Part shown: positions 54,348 through 62,978 of the stretch, in pieces | How positions within the stretch are numbered: position 1 is the stretch's first letter | Layout of the letters: every line of letters begins with the position of its first letter | Origin: Magnetovibrio sp. | GTDB taxonomy: Bacteria; Pseudomonadota; Alphaproteobacteria; Rhodospirillales; Magnetovibrionaceae | NCBI GenBank assembly: GCA_026196495.1 | Contig: JAPHSY010000013.1 | Span: 1 to 64,000 of the forward strand | Direction of reading: 5' to 3' | DNA length: 64,000 bases | Made by a program: the position numbers and the translations under genes | Notes under the pieces: model-generated | What the model saw: only the letters and a program-made list of their open reading frames with translations | Database searches by the model: none | What the model was told of the DNA's origin: nothing

Positions 54348-54587
54348 TTAAAGGTTTTTGTGAACACCGTCACACAGTGCCCCTTTTTTGGAGGCGCGGC
54401 AGCCACAAAAATATACGTTTCCGTCTTTTGTGGCGGTGTAGCGTTCCGGAACAAAATTGGTGCCTTTGTGTTTCCCATCACAAAATGGCTGGTTTTCGGT
54501 CAGTCCACAGGTGCAATAGTAATAAGTCCGCCCTTCTTGAGCTTCGACGACATAAGGAGCTTTTTTAGAGCAAACGGGTTTATCCAT
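54348..54587 (-). CDS. Double-CDGSH iron-sulfur protein
   Basis: 79 residues carrying two CDGSH-type [2Fe-2S] motifs in one chain: CTCGLTENQPFCDGKH and CGCRASKKGALCDGVH (three Cys and one His each). Eukaryotic mitoNEET-type proteins have one per chain; bacterial tandem forms are known but of uncertain role, perhaps electron transfer or Fe-S handling. Cytoplasmic. Next to the lipoprotein gene downstream, with no other partner. Confidence 0.88.
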   Translation of the reverse strand: MDKPVCSKKAPYVVEAQEGRTYYYCTCGLTENQPFCDGKHKGTNFVPERYTATKDGNVYFCGCRASKKGALCDGVHKNL

Positions 54588-54674
54588 TGTGTGTGCCTCA
54601 GTGTTTTTATTGATTTGTTGAGCGAACTTTAATCAACGCGTCGCGTGCTTACAACCCGAGATTAATATGTTTAT

Positions 54675-56480
54675 TCATTGATTGGGGGTAGATCGTGCCG
54701 TTTCAACGGTTTTGTCGGTGAGTGAGGTCATTGTTGCAGCGGTTTTGCTTAAGGCGCGTGCACGTCCCCAGGGGTTGGAAATGGTCTTGGCTTCGTCCAT
54801 AGCCACGCCAAATATTGACCAAGCAGCATCGTCTTCGTTGCGTTTGGCGCGTTCAACGGCAATATCGCACAGCATCCACACCCTAGAAAATGGGCTGAGG
54901 ATGTCTTCAGTGGCTTTACGGGCCTCTTCTTGGGCCTGGGTCGCGCCTTTAAGGTCGGCACCGCGACGACGTTCGTCGGCAATGGTCCAGAATATGTGGG
55001 CTTTGAGCCGGTCATCACTGATCAGGTGAGCTGATTCTATGGCTTGATCAAACAATTCCGTGGTGTCGCCGGCGCTGATGCTGACATCGTTGTAAGCCAG
55101 GGCAATGCGTGAAAAAGCGTAGGCTTTGGCAAAGGGAAATTTGATTTTGATCGAAGCCTCCTTGGCTTTGATCAGGGTGTCTTTTGCTTCAGAAATTTGC
55201 CCGGCTCCACCTTGATAAGATGCAATGCGTGCCAGCACCAATGCACGATAACGTACAGCTTCAATACTATCTGCGGTGATAAGGGCGGCGTGGGCCTCAC
55301 CCGATTGGGCGAGCCCCGTGGCGGCAGCGATCAAAACCGGGGCATCGTCACTGCCATTTTCGATGCTTTTGAGAACCTCCAAAGCTTTCTTTGCAAGGCC
55401 GCTTTCTGCGTATGCGGCTGCAATGTAGCGTCGGCCTTTGTCACGTTCTTCCGTCTCAGTGATGTTTTCAAGCTCTTGTTCTGCGGCTTCGATGTGGGTG
55501 CGGGCGTGGTTTTCATGTCCCGCCTTAGCAAGTACCGCAGCAATACGTGTGCGAAAAGACACCTGTGCAAGTAGGGAGGGAACTTGTTCTAGATAAGGGG
55601 CGAGGTTCTGTACTGTGTTGGCTGGATCAAAGTCCGGGTCGGATTTGGTTTGGATTTCGGCAATGGCGACATAGGCTTCAATACGCTTTAGGGGGTCGGG
55701 GATAATGTCGATGGCGGCGATGGCATCGTCGATTTCACCCAGTTCTGCACGGGCTTTGGCAATGTCGCGCAAAGCCACCATAATCAAGCGTGGGTCATGA
55801 ATGCGCCGAGTCGTGGCCGTGGCGTCTTTTGCCAAGCCAGCACGGGCTTGTGCCGTCAGAATTTCGCCTAAGGCCCAATCACGCATTTCCGGCTTATCAA
55901 TGTCACGCGCACTGTCTACGGCTTCGATCAGCAAGCATCGCGGTTTGGGGTTTTCCATACAGGCTTTGGAGTCGTGTTTTCTGGTTTTGTCTTCTGTTGC
56001 GTTGCCCTCAATCAGATAGCGTGTGTCGGGATTGGCTAACAAGGCATCACGGGCACTTTCAATTGAACGTGAGCGCGTGTCTTCCAGACGTTTGAGCAAT
56101 TTCCCCACTTTGCCGCCGGTGGATAAATCTTGGGCCAGTTGTTCTGTTGCTTTGCCATCGACTTTCATGTCCGCACTCTCTTGATAAGCGCGAATCGCGG
56201 CTTCGGTTTGGGGGCCAAAACGTCCATCAATGGGGCCGAGATAAAAGCCCTGATCTGACAATTCCGTTTGAATGCGCCGGACAAGATTGGAAGTCACGGC
56301 AGGACGTGCAGGTGTAGGAGAATCGATGTCCCCGCCAGCAGCGGTTTCAAAATTGGCAAGGCCTTCAAGAAGGGATTCATCATTTACCGCCCATGATGGG
56401 GAGGCGAAGACACACAATAGAGTACAGACTGCGACAAGAGGCCCATGGGGGAGCATGGTGTATCCTTTAGTTTTATTCAT
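54675..56480 (-). CDS. Secreted protein with peptidoglycan-binding domain and helical repeats
   Basis: 601 residues. Signal peptide to about SWA-V; then a PG_binding_1 domain (RRIQTELSDQGFYLGPIDGRFGPQTEAAIRAYQ...) at about 66-120; the rest, about 130-590, is a chain of alpha-helical TPR/Sel1-like units with recurring ALA, EIG and IA patterns (e.g. DIAKARAELGEIDDAIAAID). It is probably periplasmic and anchored to the wall. Start ATG 56480 is chosen; ATG 56456 is possible. No close family recognised. Confidence 0.75.
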   Translation of the reverse strand: MNKTKGYTMLPHGPLVAVCTLLCVFASPSWAVNDESLLEGLANFETAAGGDIDSPTPARPAVTSNLVRRIQTELSDQGFYLGPIDGRFGPQTEAAIRAYQESADMKVDGKATEQLAQDLSTGGKVGKLLKRLEDTRSRSIESARDALLANPDTRYLIEGNATEDKTRKHDSKACMENPKPRCLLIEAVDSARDIDKPEMRDWALGEILTAQARAGLAKDATATTRRIHDPRLIMVALRDIAKARAELGEIDDAIAAIDIIPDPLKRIEAYVAIAEIQTKSDPDFDPANTVQNLAPYLEQVPSLLAQVSFRTRIAAVLAKAGHENHARTHIEAAEQELENITETEERDKGRRYIAAAYAESGLAKKALEVLKSIENGSDDAPVLIAAATGLAQSGEAHAALITADSIEAVRYRALVLARIASYQGGAGQISEAKDTLIKAKEASIKIKFPFAKAYAFSRIALAYNDVSISAGDTTELFDQAIESAHLISDDRLKAHIFWTIADERRRGADLKGATQAQEEARKATEDILSPFSRVWMLCDIAVERAKRNEDDAAWSIFGVAMDEAKTISNPWGRARALSKTAATMTSLTDKTVETARSTPNQ

Positions 56481-56608
56481 TTTTTCGTCGCGCCCGCGCG
56501 CATTATCGCATTGGTGGGGGTGTCCTCAAAGCCATCATTGTGTTTTGATGGAAAAAAGTCACCGTTACATACCTCTATAGATAAGCTTCAATTGAGGAAC
56601 CACCAATA

Positions 56609-57574
56609 ATGGCCGTATATACGGAAATATCGGATGAAGATTTAGATACGTTTGTTGCGGGCTTTGATATTGGTGAAGTACTGTCTTGCAAGGGCATCGC
56701 AGAAGGGGTTGAAAACTCAAATTATTTGCTGGTGACAACCCAGTCTCCGTTCATATTGACACTCTATGAAAAACGCGTTGATCCGGATGACCTACCGTTT
56801 TTTTTAGGTCTGACGGAGCATTTGTCACAAAGTGGTGTGCCATGCCCAACCCCCGTGCGTTCGCGTGAAGGGGAAGTGTTGCGTTCTTTGAGTGGTCGTC
56901 CGGCGGCCATTGTTACGTTTCTGAACGGCATGTGGCCGAAGCGTGTACAAAATCACCACTGTGCGGAACTGGGGCGTGGCATGGCAGAAATGCATTTGGC
57001 GGGGGCTCGGTTTGAAATGAGCCGCCCCAATGATCTGAGCGTATCCAGTTGGCGCGGGCTGTTGGCAACGTGTGAAGGGCGTGGGGATGAGGTTAAACCC
57101 GGGCTCACGGATATCCTCAATGCAGAGTTGGAGGTGTTGGAGCAGCACTGGCCCACCAACCTGCCAACAGGCATCATTCACGCTGATTTATTTCCAGATA
57201 ATGTATTCTTTCGCAAGGAAGCCTTAAGCGGTTTCATCGATTTTTATTTTGCCTGCAATGACCAGTTAATGTACGACATGGCGATTTGTTTAAATGCATG
57301 GTGCTTTGAACGCGATGGAGAATTCAACACCACGAAAGCGCGTAAAATGTTAAAAGCCTATGCCAAGGTTCGTCCTTTAAGTTCGGATGAAATGCAGGCC
57401 TTGCCGATTTTGGCACGGGGTGCGGCGATGCGGTTTTTGCTGACCCGGCTTTATGATTGGCTCAATACACCCGACACCGCCTTTGTGACCCGCAAAGACC
57501 CGTTGGAATATTTATACAAACTGCGCTTTCACCAAGCCGTCAAAGGCCCCGGCGCATATGGCCTGAATATATAG
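56609..57574 (+). CDS. thrB: Homoserine kinase (ThrB, aminoglycoside phosphotransferase type)
   Basis: 321-residue kinase that phosphorylates homoserine in threonine synthesis. This is the APH-fold form found in alphaproteobacteria, not the GHMP form of E. coli. Motifs: [15 protein letters not shown], the catalytic [11 protein letters not shown], and [18 protein letters not shown] for metal binding. rnhA follows after 22 bases, a standard pair. Confidence 0.93.
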   Translation: MAVYTEISDEDLDTFVAGFDIGEVLSCKGIAEGVENSNYLLVTTQSPFILTLYEKRVDPDDLPFFLGLTEHLSQSGVPCPTPVRSREGEVLRSLSGRPAAIVTFLNGMWPKRVQNHHCAELGRGMAEMHLAGARFEMSRPNDLSVSSWRGLLATCEGRGDEVKPGLTDILNAELEVLEQHWPTNLPTGIIHADLFPDNVFFRKEALSGFIDFYFACNDQLMYDMAICLNAWCFERDGEFNTTKARKMLKAYAKVRPLSSDEMQALPILARGAAMRFLLTRLYDWLNTPDTAFVTRKDPLEYLYKLRFHQAVKGPGAYGLNI

Positions 57575-57596
57575 ATTGAACGAAGAGTAATTTTGA

Positions 57597-58055
57597 ATGT
57601 CTGATGATGTGGTTGATATCTACACCGATGGTGCCTGTAGCGGAAACCCCGGTCCAGGCGGTTGGGGCGTGGTGATGCGTTGGAAAGGTGTGGAAAAAGA
57701 ATTCTCAGGTTATGAGGTTGAAACCACCAACAACCGCATGGAACTGATGGCCGCCATTGTTGGATTGGAAAGTCTCAAACGCGGGGTGGGGCAAGTGCGG
57801 GTCCACACGGATAGCACCTACGTCAAAGACGGCATCACCAAATGGATTTTTGGTTGGAAGAAAAATGGTTGGAAAACGGCCGCCAGAAAGCCCGTGAAGA
57901 ATAAAGATTTATGGATTCGCCTGGATGAGACTTTGTCTGGAAAAGATGTGGAGTGGCACTGGATCAAAGGCCACTCCGGCCATCCTGAAAACGAACGTTG
58001 TGATGAAATGGCACGTCTTGCCATTAAGCAGTACAGAGATGCTTACGAAGCGTAA
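57597..58055 (+). CDS. rnhA: Ribonuclease HI
   Basis: 152-residue enzyme that cleaves RNA in RNA:DNA hybrids. Active-site carboxylates are visible in [36 protein letters not shown] and [13 protein letters not shown], with the catalytic His in KGHSGH. The basic protrusion ([19 protein letters not shown]) is also present. Standard length. A 14-bp hairpin spans its stop codon. Confidence 0.96.
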   Translation: MSDDVVDIYTDGACSGNPGPGGWGVVMRWKGVEKEFSGYEVETTNNRMELMAAIVGLESLKRGVGQVRVHTDSTYVKDGITKWIFGWKKNGWKTAARKPVKNKDLWIRLDETLSGKDVEWHWIKGHSGHPENERCDEMARLAIKQYRDAYEA

Positions 58056-58064
58056 GCATCTCTG
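58034..58064. terminator. 14-bp perfect hairpin across the rnhA stop codon
   Basis: CAGAGATGCTTACG-AAG-CGTAAGCATCTCTG. It overlaps the last codons and stop of rnhA and lies 18 bases from the end of the convergent gene at 58082. No long U tract follows, but a stem this stable between two convergent genes probably ends or protects one or both transcripts. Confidence 0.6.
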
Positions 58065-58081
58065 GTTAGAGAATAAATCCA

Positions 58082-58870
58082 TTAATCTTCAGACTGATCC
58101 TTTGCCTTTTGTGCAAAAGATGCTTCTGACTGAGCAAACATTTCTGGATCTACCAGTTTGTAAGAGTCTGCAATATCCATATCAAACATGGCTTTGAAAT
58201 CCTCATCGCCGAGAATTTCTCGTGCTTTGAGGGTGAATTCTGTAATTTTAGCGTTGATTGCGTCTGCCCCTGCGTTTGAATTTTCAGTGAACAATTCGCG
58301 TCCCATATTCTGGATAGATTGCTGGAACTCGTGACGCAGAGTGTTTAAGGCATCAATCTTTTCAGGCGTTGCTCGCTGCCCGAGTATTGAAACCATTGCA
58401 GATTTGAGATCATCCATAATGCCGACCTGTTTTGTGCTCGTACATGTCGCAATTTTTTGGTTCCAAGCCGCATCCTGACGACCATAAGTCCCATACAAAA
58501 AACTGCTGAGACGGTAACCGTGTGCCTTGGAAACGGTTATTTTGCTATCCGTTGAGTATAGCACTTGATTGGCAAGTTGATGGCATACTCCATCAATCGC
58601 ATAACGAAAAATAGTGCCGTGTGCGTTTGCATCATTCGGTGTGACAAGGCATGAAGCGAGCGTAAAGTCTGCACCATCATCGCCGATCCCACGATAGTCG
58701 TCATCGTGGAAACTACCCCAGCAAAACCAATAGTTTTTATTTGCAGCCATGACGGCCTGGATATCTGCATATTGTGATGCAGGTTGATAATCTGTCACCC
58801 ATGTGTGATCGAGCTTGGGGTCAATATCCAAAGGTCGAGCCCAGGCATACAAAGTAGTATTTGAGGTCAT
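58082..58870 (-). CDS. Unrecognised 262-residue protein with possible Cys/His site
   Basis: No signal peptide and no family that I recognise. The N-terminal half contains HTWVTDY, YWFCWGSFHDDD, DFTLASCLVTPNDANAHG, IDGVCHQLANQVLYST and SKAHGYRLSSFLYGTYG; invariant-looking Cys, His and Trp suggest a hydrolase of the papain-like or LRAT kind, but that is a guess. The C-terminal half (150-262) is helical, mainly coiled coil. It has its own promoter region and stands between rnhA and a peroxiredoxin gene. Confidence 0.6.
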   Translation of the reverse strand: MTSNTTLYAWARPLDIDPKLDHTWVTDYQPASQYADIQAVMAANKNYWFCWGSFHDDDYRGIGDDGADFTLASCLVTPNDANAHGTIFRYAIDGVCHQLANQVLYSTDSKITVSKAHGYRLSSFLYGTYGRQDAAWNQKIATCTSTKQVGIMDDLKSAMVSILGQRATPEKIDALNTLRHEFQQSIQNMGRELFTENSNAGADAINAKITEFTLKAREILGDEDFKAMFDMDIADSYKLVDPEMFAQSEASFAQKAKDQSED

Positions 58871-58943
58871 AAGGCACCCTTTCTTACATCAAATGATAGA
58901 ATGCAAGTGTAGGCACAATAACTTATGGTTGTAAACGCATCTC

Positions 58944-59426
58944 TTAAAGTTTTGAAAGTTGTGCCGCTGCACTAGATACTTCGAACGCCCCAGGGGCTTC
59001 TTGATCAATGGATTGGACCACGCCGTCTTTGACGACCATGGCGAAGCGATCATTGCGCAGGCCCAGGCCTTTGCCATGAAGGTCCAGCTCCAATCCCATC
59101 TTTTTGGTCAGCTCGGCGTCGCCGTCGGAAATCATTCGTACTTCACCGTTGACGCCTTGAACTTTGCCCCATGCCCCCATGACGAAGGCATCGTTGGTGG
59201 AAAAGCACACGATCTCGTCCACACCTTTGGCTTTGATTTGACTGGCTAAATCCATGTAGCCGGGTAAATGTTGGGCAGAACAGGTTGGTGTGAAGGCACC
59301 GGGGATGCCAAACAGAACCACAGTTTTGCCACCAAACAGTTCTGTGGTGCTCATCCCACCTGGGCCGTCGGTGCCCATTTCATAGAGGGTTGCTTCGGGG
59401 ATTTTATCGCCGGGTTGAATGGTCAT
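58944..59426 (-). CDS. Peroxiredoxin, Prx5 family
   Basis: 160-residue thiol peroxidase. The peroxidatic Cys is in FGIPGAFTPTCSAQHLPGY, and GDAELTKKMGLELDLHGKGLGLRNDRFAMVV gives the Prx5 insert. A glutaredoxin domain, as in Haemophilus hybrid forms, is absent. It reduces alkyl hydroperoxides and H2O2 in the cytoplasm with a thiol donor. It is followed, on the same strand but 83 bases away, by the DsbD/ScsB gene. Confidence 0.92.
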   Translation of the reverse strand: MTIQPGDKIPEATLYEMGTDGPGGMSTTELFGGKTVVLFGIPGAFTPTCSAQHLPGYMDLASQIKAKGVDEIVCFSTNDAFVMGAWGKVQGVNGEVRMISDGDAELTKKMGLELDLHGKGLGLRNDRFAMVVKDGVVQSIDQEAPGAFEVSSAAAQLSKL

Positions 59427-59509
59427 GGGGGACGCTCCTCATGGATAGTGAATGCACAAATGCTTTGCCCCTTAGGTTGGGTCAAGGTTTTGGCATTGCA
59501 ATGTAATTT

Positions 59510-61699
59510 TCAATGGGGCTGTTGCGTAATTGATCGTGCTTTGCCCACGGCCATGGCACCGCTTCCGGCGGTATCCAAGGCTTTCAGCACTTCTGACTGG
59601 CTTAACAATTCCGGCAATGCAATCCCGTCCGGGGCACCTGGGCCATAGACCGCATTGAACGGAATGCCGTATCGGCCGAAGGACGACAGGTATTGCGTGA
59701 TGATGGAGCTGGGGCGCGTCCAATCGGCCTGCATGGCAATGGTGCCAGAACTGGATAGGCGTTGATAGACAACCTCATTACCAATGACGACGGCTTTGTT
59801 GACCTGACAGGTGATGCACCATTCGGCGGTGACATCGACAAACACAACCTTGCCAGCTTTGACATGTTCACGCAGGGCTTTTTGATCAAAGGGTGTCCAC
59901 AAACCTTCTAGCTTGGGGGTAGCCGCACGTTCACTGCGGCCGTTGGCAACGGTGTCGGGCACGGCAAAGGCTAAGACCGATAAAATTGCGACAGCGCCCC
60001 AATCCAAACGTCCATACCTACGGTGGAGGCGTTTGTGCACATAGATCATGGTCGCGATCACCACCATAATGGAACCAATCAAAATGGCGGCGTATTGGCT
60101 GACCTGAATGGCGAGGATGCTCACCAACCAAACGCCGGTACCTGCTAGGGCAAAACCTAAAATACGGCGCAGGATGACCATCCATTTTCCGGGCTTGGGC
60201 ATTTTGGTGGCGAAACTTGGGCGCAATGCTACCAATAAATATGGGAGTGCCAAGCCCACACCAAGTGCGGCAAAGATTGCCATGATTTCAAAGGTGCCAC
60301 GCGCCAAGGCAAAGCCTACTGCGGTGCCCAAGAATGGTGCCGAACAGGGTGTGGCCAGCAAAGTCGCCAAAGCGCCGGTCATGAAGTGCCCGCCAAGGCC
60401 GTGCACATGGGTGGTGCTCTCACCAATTTCGCTGACGCTGGATGGCAAATGGACTTCGAAAAAGCCCCATAGATTACAGGCAAACAAGGTTACCACCAAA
60501 GCCATGGCAACCAAGAACCAGGGGTGTTGGAACTGAATGCCCCAACCGATGGCTAGGCCGGCATTTTTTAAAACGACCAGTGCCAAGGCCAGGACCAAGA
60601 AAGATGAAATGATGCCTGCTGCGCTGGCCAGGAAACTCATCCGTACGGTGCGGGTGTCACTGCCACCGTGGCCGACAACGCCCAATAGCTTGATGGACAA
60701 AACCGGCAGCACGCAGGGCATCAGGTTCAAGATCACGCCACCCAACACGGCCAAGGCCAGCATGACCAACATGGACGGGCCAGCCGGAACGCCAGAGGAT
60801 TGGGTTTCGACCAAGGCTTTCATATCGGCTGTAAGTAAAACCGGGGTTTTGTTGAATTCGGCACCGCGCGGATGATCGGCCAATGTGATGGTGATGGGGG
60901 CTTGGTCCAAAGTGGCTTTGGCGTACTTCAGGCCTGACACGCCAATTTCCATCAGTGCGCGTTTCCCGTCCGAACTGATAGACACTTTGGGTTTTTCAAA
61001 GGCTAAGCCTTCTGGTCCTTCGATGTAGGCATCGGGGCTTTGGAACGGGGATTGAGAAGATGCGCTGAGATACAATGTGGCTAGATTGGTGGGGTCTGTC
61101 TTGTCAGCACGAAATTGGATATTGTCGATGCGTAGCCCTAAATTTTCGCCTTTGGTTGGTACGGTACTTTGAAAGCGATTGATCAGGTGGGCTTCTTCGG
61201 AAGGTGTTGCAGGTCCCGCAGGCAGGGAAAAGGCAAGTTCGGTATCATAGGGGATGCAAATTTCGGCGCACGCCAAATAGCTGATTTGGGCATTTAAGGC
61301 CAAAGCATCGCCAGCCTTGTCCATTATAACCTTGAGTGGCAAAACCACTTCATTCGTGTAGCCCAAGGTTTCAAAACCCAGGATGGAAAACCGTTCTGGC
61401 AGCGGCCATGATATTTCGGTGCTTTGCACATTGTAAGAGCCATCTTGTCCAACAGATGGTGGGAAGCCGGCGTCCCCGGGGGAGCGCCAATAGATCTTCC
61501 AATGATCGTTGAGCTTGAAATGAAGCCCTAAGGTCAGGGTGTCGGTATCGCCTGTTCCGTTGGTTTGGCTGATGATGCGCAATTGAGTGTGATCAGTTTT
61601 TGCCCAATCGCTGGCGGCACCATAACTAACCCCTGAAGATAGAGTGAGGGTGCAAATAAACAAAATAAATGAACGTGTTACGGAGAGCATTTTTACCAT
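59510..61699 (-). CDS. DsbD/ScsB-type transmembrane thiol-disulfide reductase
   Basis: 729 residues. Signal peptide; N-terminal ScsB-type periplasmic domain (about 30-300, with LACAEICIPYDTEL); eight-helix DsbD membrane domain with the paired cysteines in LNLMPCVLPVLSIK and LLATPCSAPFLGTA; and a C-terminal thioredoxin domain (TAEWCITCQVNK). It moves electrons from cytoplasmic thioredoxin to periplasmic proteins. The large N-terminal domain is the ScsB form, unlike E. coli DsbD. ATG 61699 and ATG 61690 are both possible starts. Confidence 0.92.
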   Translation of the reverse strand: MVKMLSVTRSFILFICTLTLSSGVSYGAASDWAKTDHTQLRIISQTNGTGDTDTLTLGLHFKLNDHWKIYWRSPGDAGFPPSVGQDGSYNVQSTEISWPLPERFSILGFETLGYTNEVVLPLKVIMDKAGDALALNAQISYLACAEICIPYDTELAFSLPAGPATPSEEAHLINRFQSTVPTKGENLGLRIDNIQFRADKTDPTNLATLYLSASSQSPFQSPDAYIEGPEGLAFEKPKVSISSDGKRALMEIGVSGLKYAKATLDQAPITITLADHPRGAEFNKTPVLLTADMKALVETQSSGVPAGPSMLVMLALAVLGGVILNLMPCVLPVLSIKLLGVVGHGGSDTRTVRMSFLASAAGIISSFLVLALALVVLKNAGLAIGWGIQFQHPWFLVAMALVVTLFACNLWGFFEVHLPSSVSEIGESTTHVHGLGGHFMTGALATLLATPCSAPFLGTAVGFALARGTFEIMAIFAALGVGLALPYLLVALRPSFATKMPKPGKWMVILRRILGFALAGTGVWLVSILAIQVSQYAAILIGSIMVVIATMIYVHKRLHRRYGRLDWGAVAILSVLAFAVPDTVANGRSERAATPKLEGLWTPFDQKALREHVKAGKVVFVDVTAEWCITCQVNKAVVIGNEVVYQRLSSSGTIAMQADWTRPSSIITQYLSSFGRYGIPFNAVYGPGAPDGIALPELLSQSEVLKALDTAGSGAMAVGKARSITQQPH

Positions 61700-61863
61700 G
61701 GCCCAGAGTTTATCGTTATTTTTCCCTAAGTTAAGCCCAGATCATGGCCGATTTTAGGCACATCACAATAACTTGAGTCCAGATAAAGCAGTAACGTTGA
61801 GCGAAAATGCTTATATGTCATAATAAGATACCACCGTCAGAAAGGAATTGAAGGGGTGTCGCT

Positions 61864-62439
61864 ATGACCTTAGAAATTGAAGAAGATCCCTATTTAGCTG
61901 GGCAGTTATTGTTGGCTATGCCGGGAATGGAAGACGAGCGATTCTCAAAAACCGTAATTTATGTTTGTGCTCACAATGGTGATGGGGCCATGGGATTGGT
62001 GATTAATCAGCCAATTGCAGATTTGAGCTTCAATGATTTGTTGGAACAACTCAATCTGGCTCAAACGGCGCACTCTCAAAAGATCTCGGTTCAATCTGGT
62101 GGGCCTGTGGAACAAGGTCGAGGTTTTGTTTTGCACGGTCCAGACTATCAGCACGAATCCACCATGGTGGTGAACAGTCACATGTCTCTAACCGGTACCA
62201 TTGATATCCTAAAAGACATTGCAGAAGGTCAAGGTCCTAAAGATCATATTCTTGCCCTGGGCTATGCTGGCTGGGGACCGGGACAGTTGGATAGTGAGAT
62301 TCTTGCCAACGGCTGGCTTACTGTTGATGCGGATGAGGATATTGTCTTTAACGTCGATGTCGATAAAAAATGGGAAAGTGCCATGGGCAAATTGGGCATC
62401 GATCTGAGCCTATTGTCCGAAGATGCTGGCCACGCATGA
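61864..62439 (+). CDS. YqgE/AlgH-family protein
   Basis: 191 residues, starting YLAGQLLLAMPGMEDERFSKTVIYVCAHNGDGAMGLVIN. SGGPVEQGRGFVLH, ILALGYAGWGPGQLDSEIL and NGWL are family hallmarks. AlgH was named for an effect on alginate in Pseudomonas, but the molecular role is still unclear. Alone on the plus strand, divergent from the DsbD-type gene. Confidence 0.93.
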   Translation: MTLEIEEDPYLAGQLLLAMPGMEDERFSKTVIYVCAHNGDGAMGLVINQPIADLSFNDLLEQLNLAQTAHSQKISVQSGGPVEQGRGFVLHGPDYQHESTMVVNSHMSLTGTIDILKDIAEGQGPKDHILALGYAGWGPGQLDSEILANGWLTVDADEDIVFNVDVDKKWESAMGKLGIDLSLLSEDAGHA

Positions 62440-62460
62440 GGCCTTTCTTTTCAGAAACAA

Positions 62461-62488
62461 AAAACCCGCTCCGATTGGGGCGGGTTTT
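62461..62488. terminator. Bidirectional terminator between yqgE and the repeat protein gene
   Basis: AAAACCCGC pairs with GCGGGTTTT around a 10-base loop, with A-rich sequence on the left and T-rich on the right. It lies just after the yqgE stop (62439) and just after the repeat-protein stop on the minus strand (62507). Confidence 0.9.
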
Positions 62489-62506
62489 GGTTTTATGTGT
62501 GACAAA

Positions 62507-62839
62507 TCACTTTGTGCTGGTTTGCGGAGCCGCTTGGGCTGGTGCTTGTGGCTGGACTGCATATGGATAGGCATAAGGCGTATATCCATAAGGCTGATAA
62601 CCATAACCGCCACCATAGGGATAACCATATCCACCGTATGGGTAGCCATAGCCACCATAGGGATAGCCATAACCACCGTATGGGTAGCCGTAACCGCCCC
62701 ATGGGCCATTGTTCCAAGGGCCTCCCCAGTTGTTGCCCCAGTTCCAAGGCCAAGTCCAGGCTTTGGCATCATTGGGAACAGCCGTTAGTGCAAACATCGC
62801 AACGATTGCAAATGCCAGAAATCCAGTCAATTTTTTCAT
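62507..62839 (-). CDS. Secreted Gly/Tyr/Pro-rich repeat protein (sulfur-globule-protein-like)
   Basis: 110 residues with a signal peptide (to about AKA-W), a Trp/Asn/Gly-rich stretch (30-47), four exact heptads GGYGYPY (48-75) and a Gln/Pro/Ala tail. Similar composition is seen in the sulfur globule proteins of purple sulfur bacteria and in structural or adhesive secreted proteins. I cannot tell which it is; no sulfur-oxidation genes are in the window. Confidence is good that it is a secreted structural protein, low for sulfur globules. Confidence 0.7.
   Translation of the reverse strand: MKKLTGFLAFAIVAMFALTAVPNDAKAWTWPWNWGNNWGGPWNNGPWGGYGYPYGGYGYPYGGYGYPYGGYGYPYGGGYGYQPYGYTPYAYPYAVQPQAPAQAAPQTSTK
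62615..62698 (-). repeat. Four 21-bp tandem repeats encoding GGYGYPY
   Basis: Four in-frame copies of a 21-base unit encode identical heptads (residues 48-54, 55-61, 62-68 and 69-75). The copies differ only at some third positions (CCA/CCG, GTA/ATA on the plus strand). Length polymorphism by slippage or recombination between strains is likely. Confidence 0.9.
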
Positions 62840-62978
62840 GTATCTAGTCCCTCCCTATGTGGCCCCAAAGTGCTGAAAAAGGGGCGATGAACATCGGTTA
62901 AAACATGGGTGTGGGATACCCATTCGTATTTAAAATTATACATTAGTAATAGTGAATATAAAACCCTGATAATTGTTT

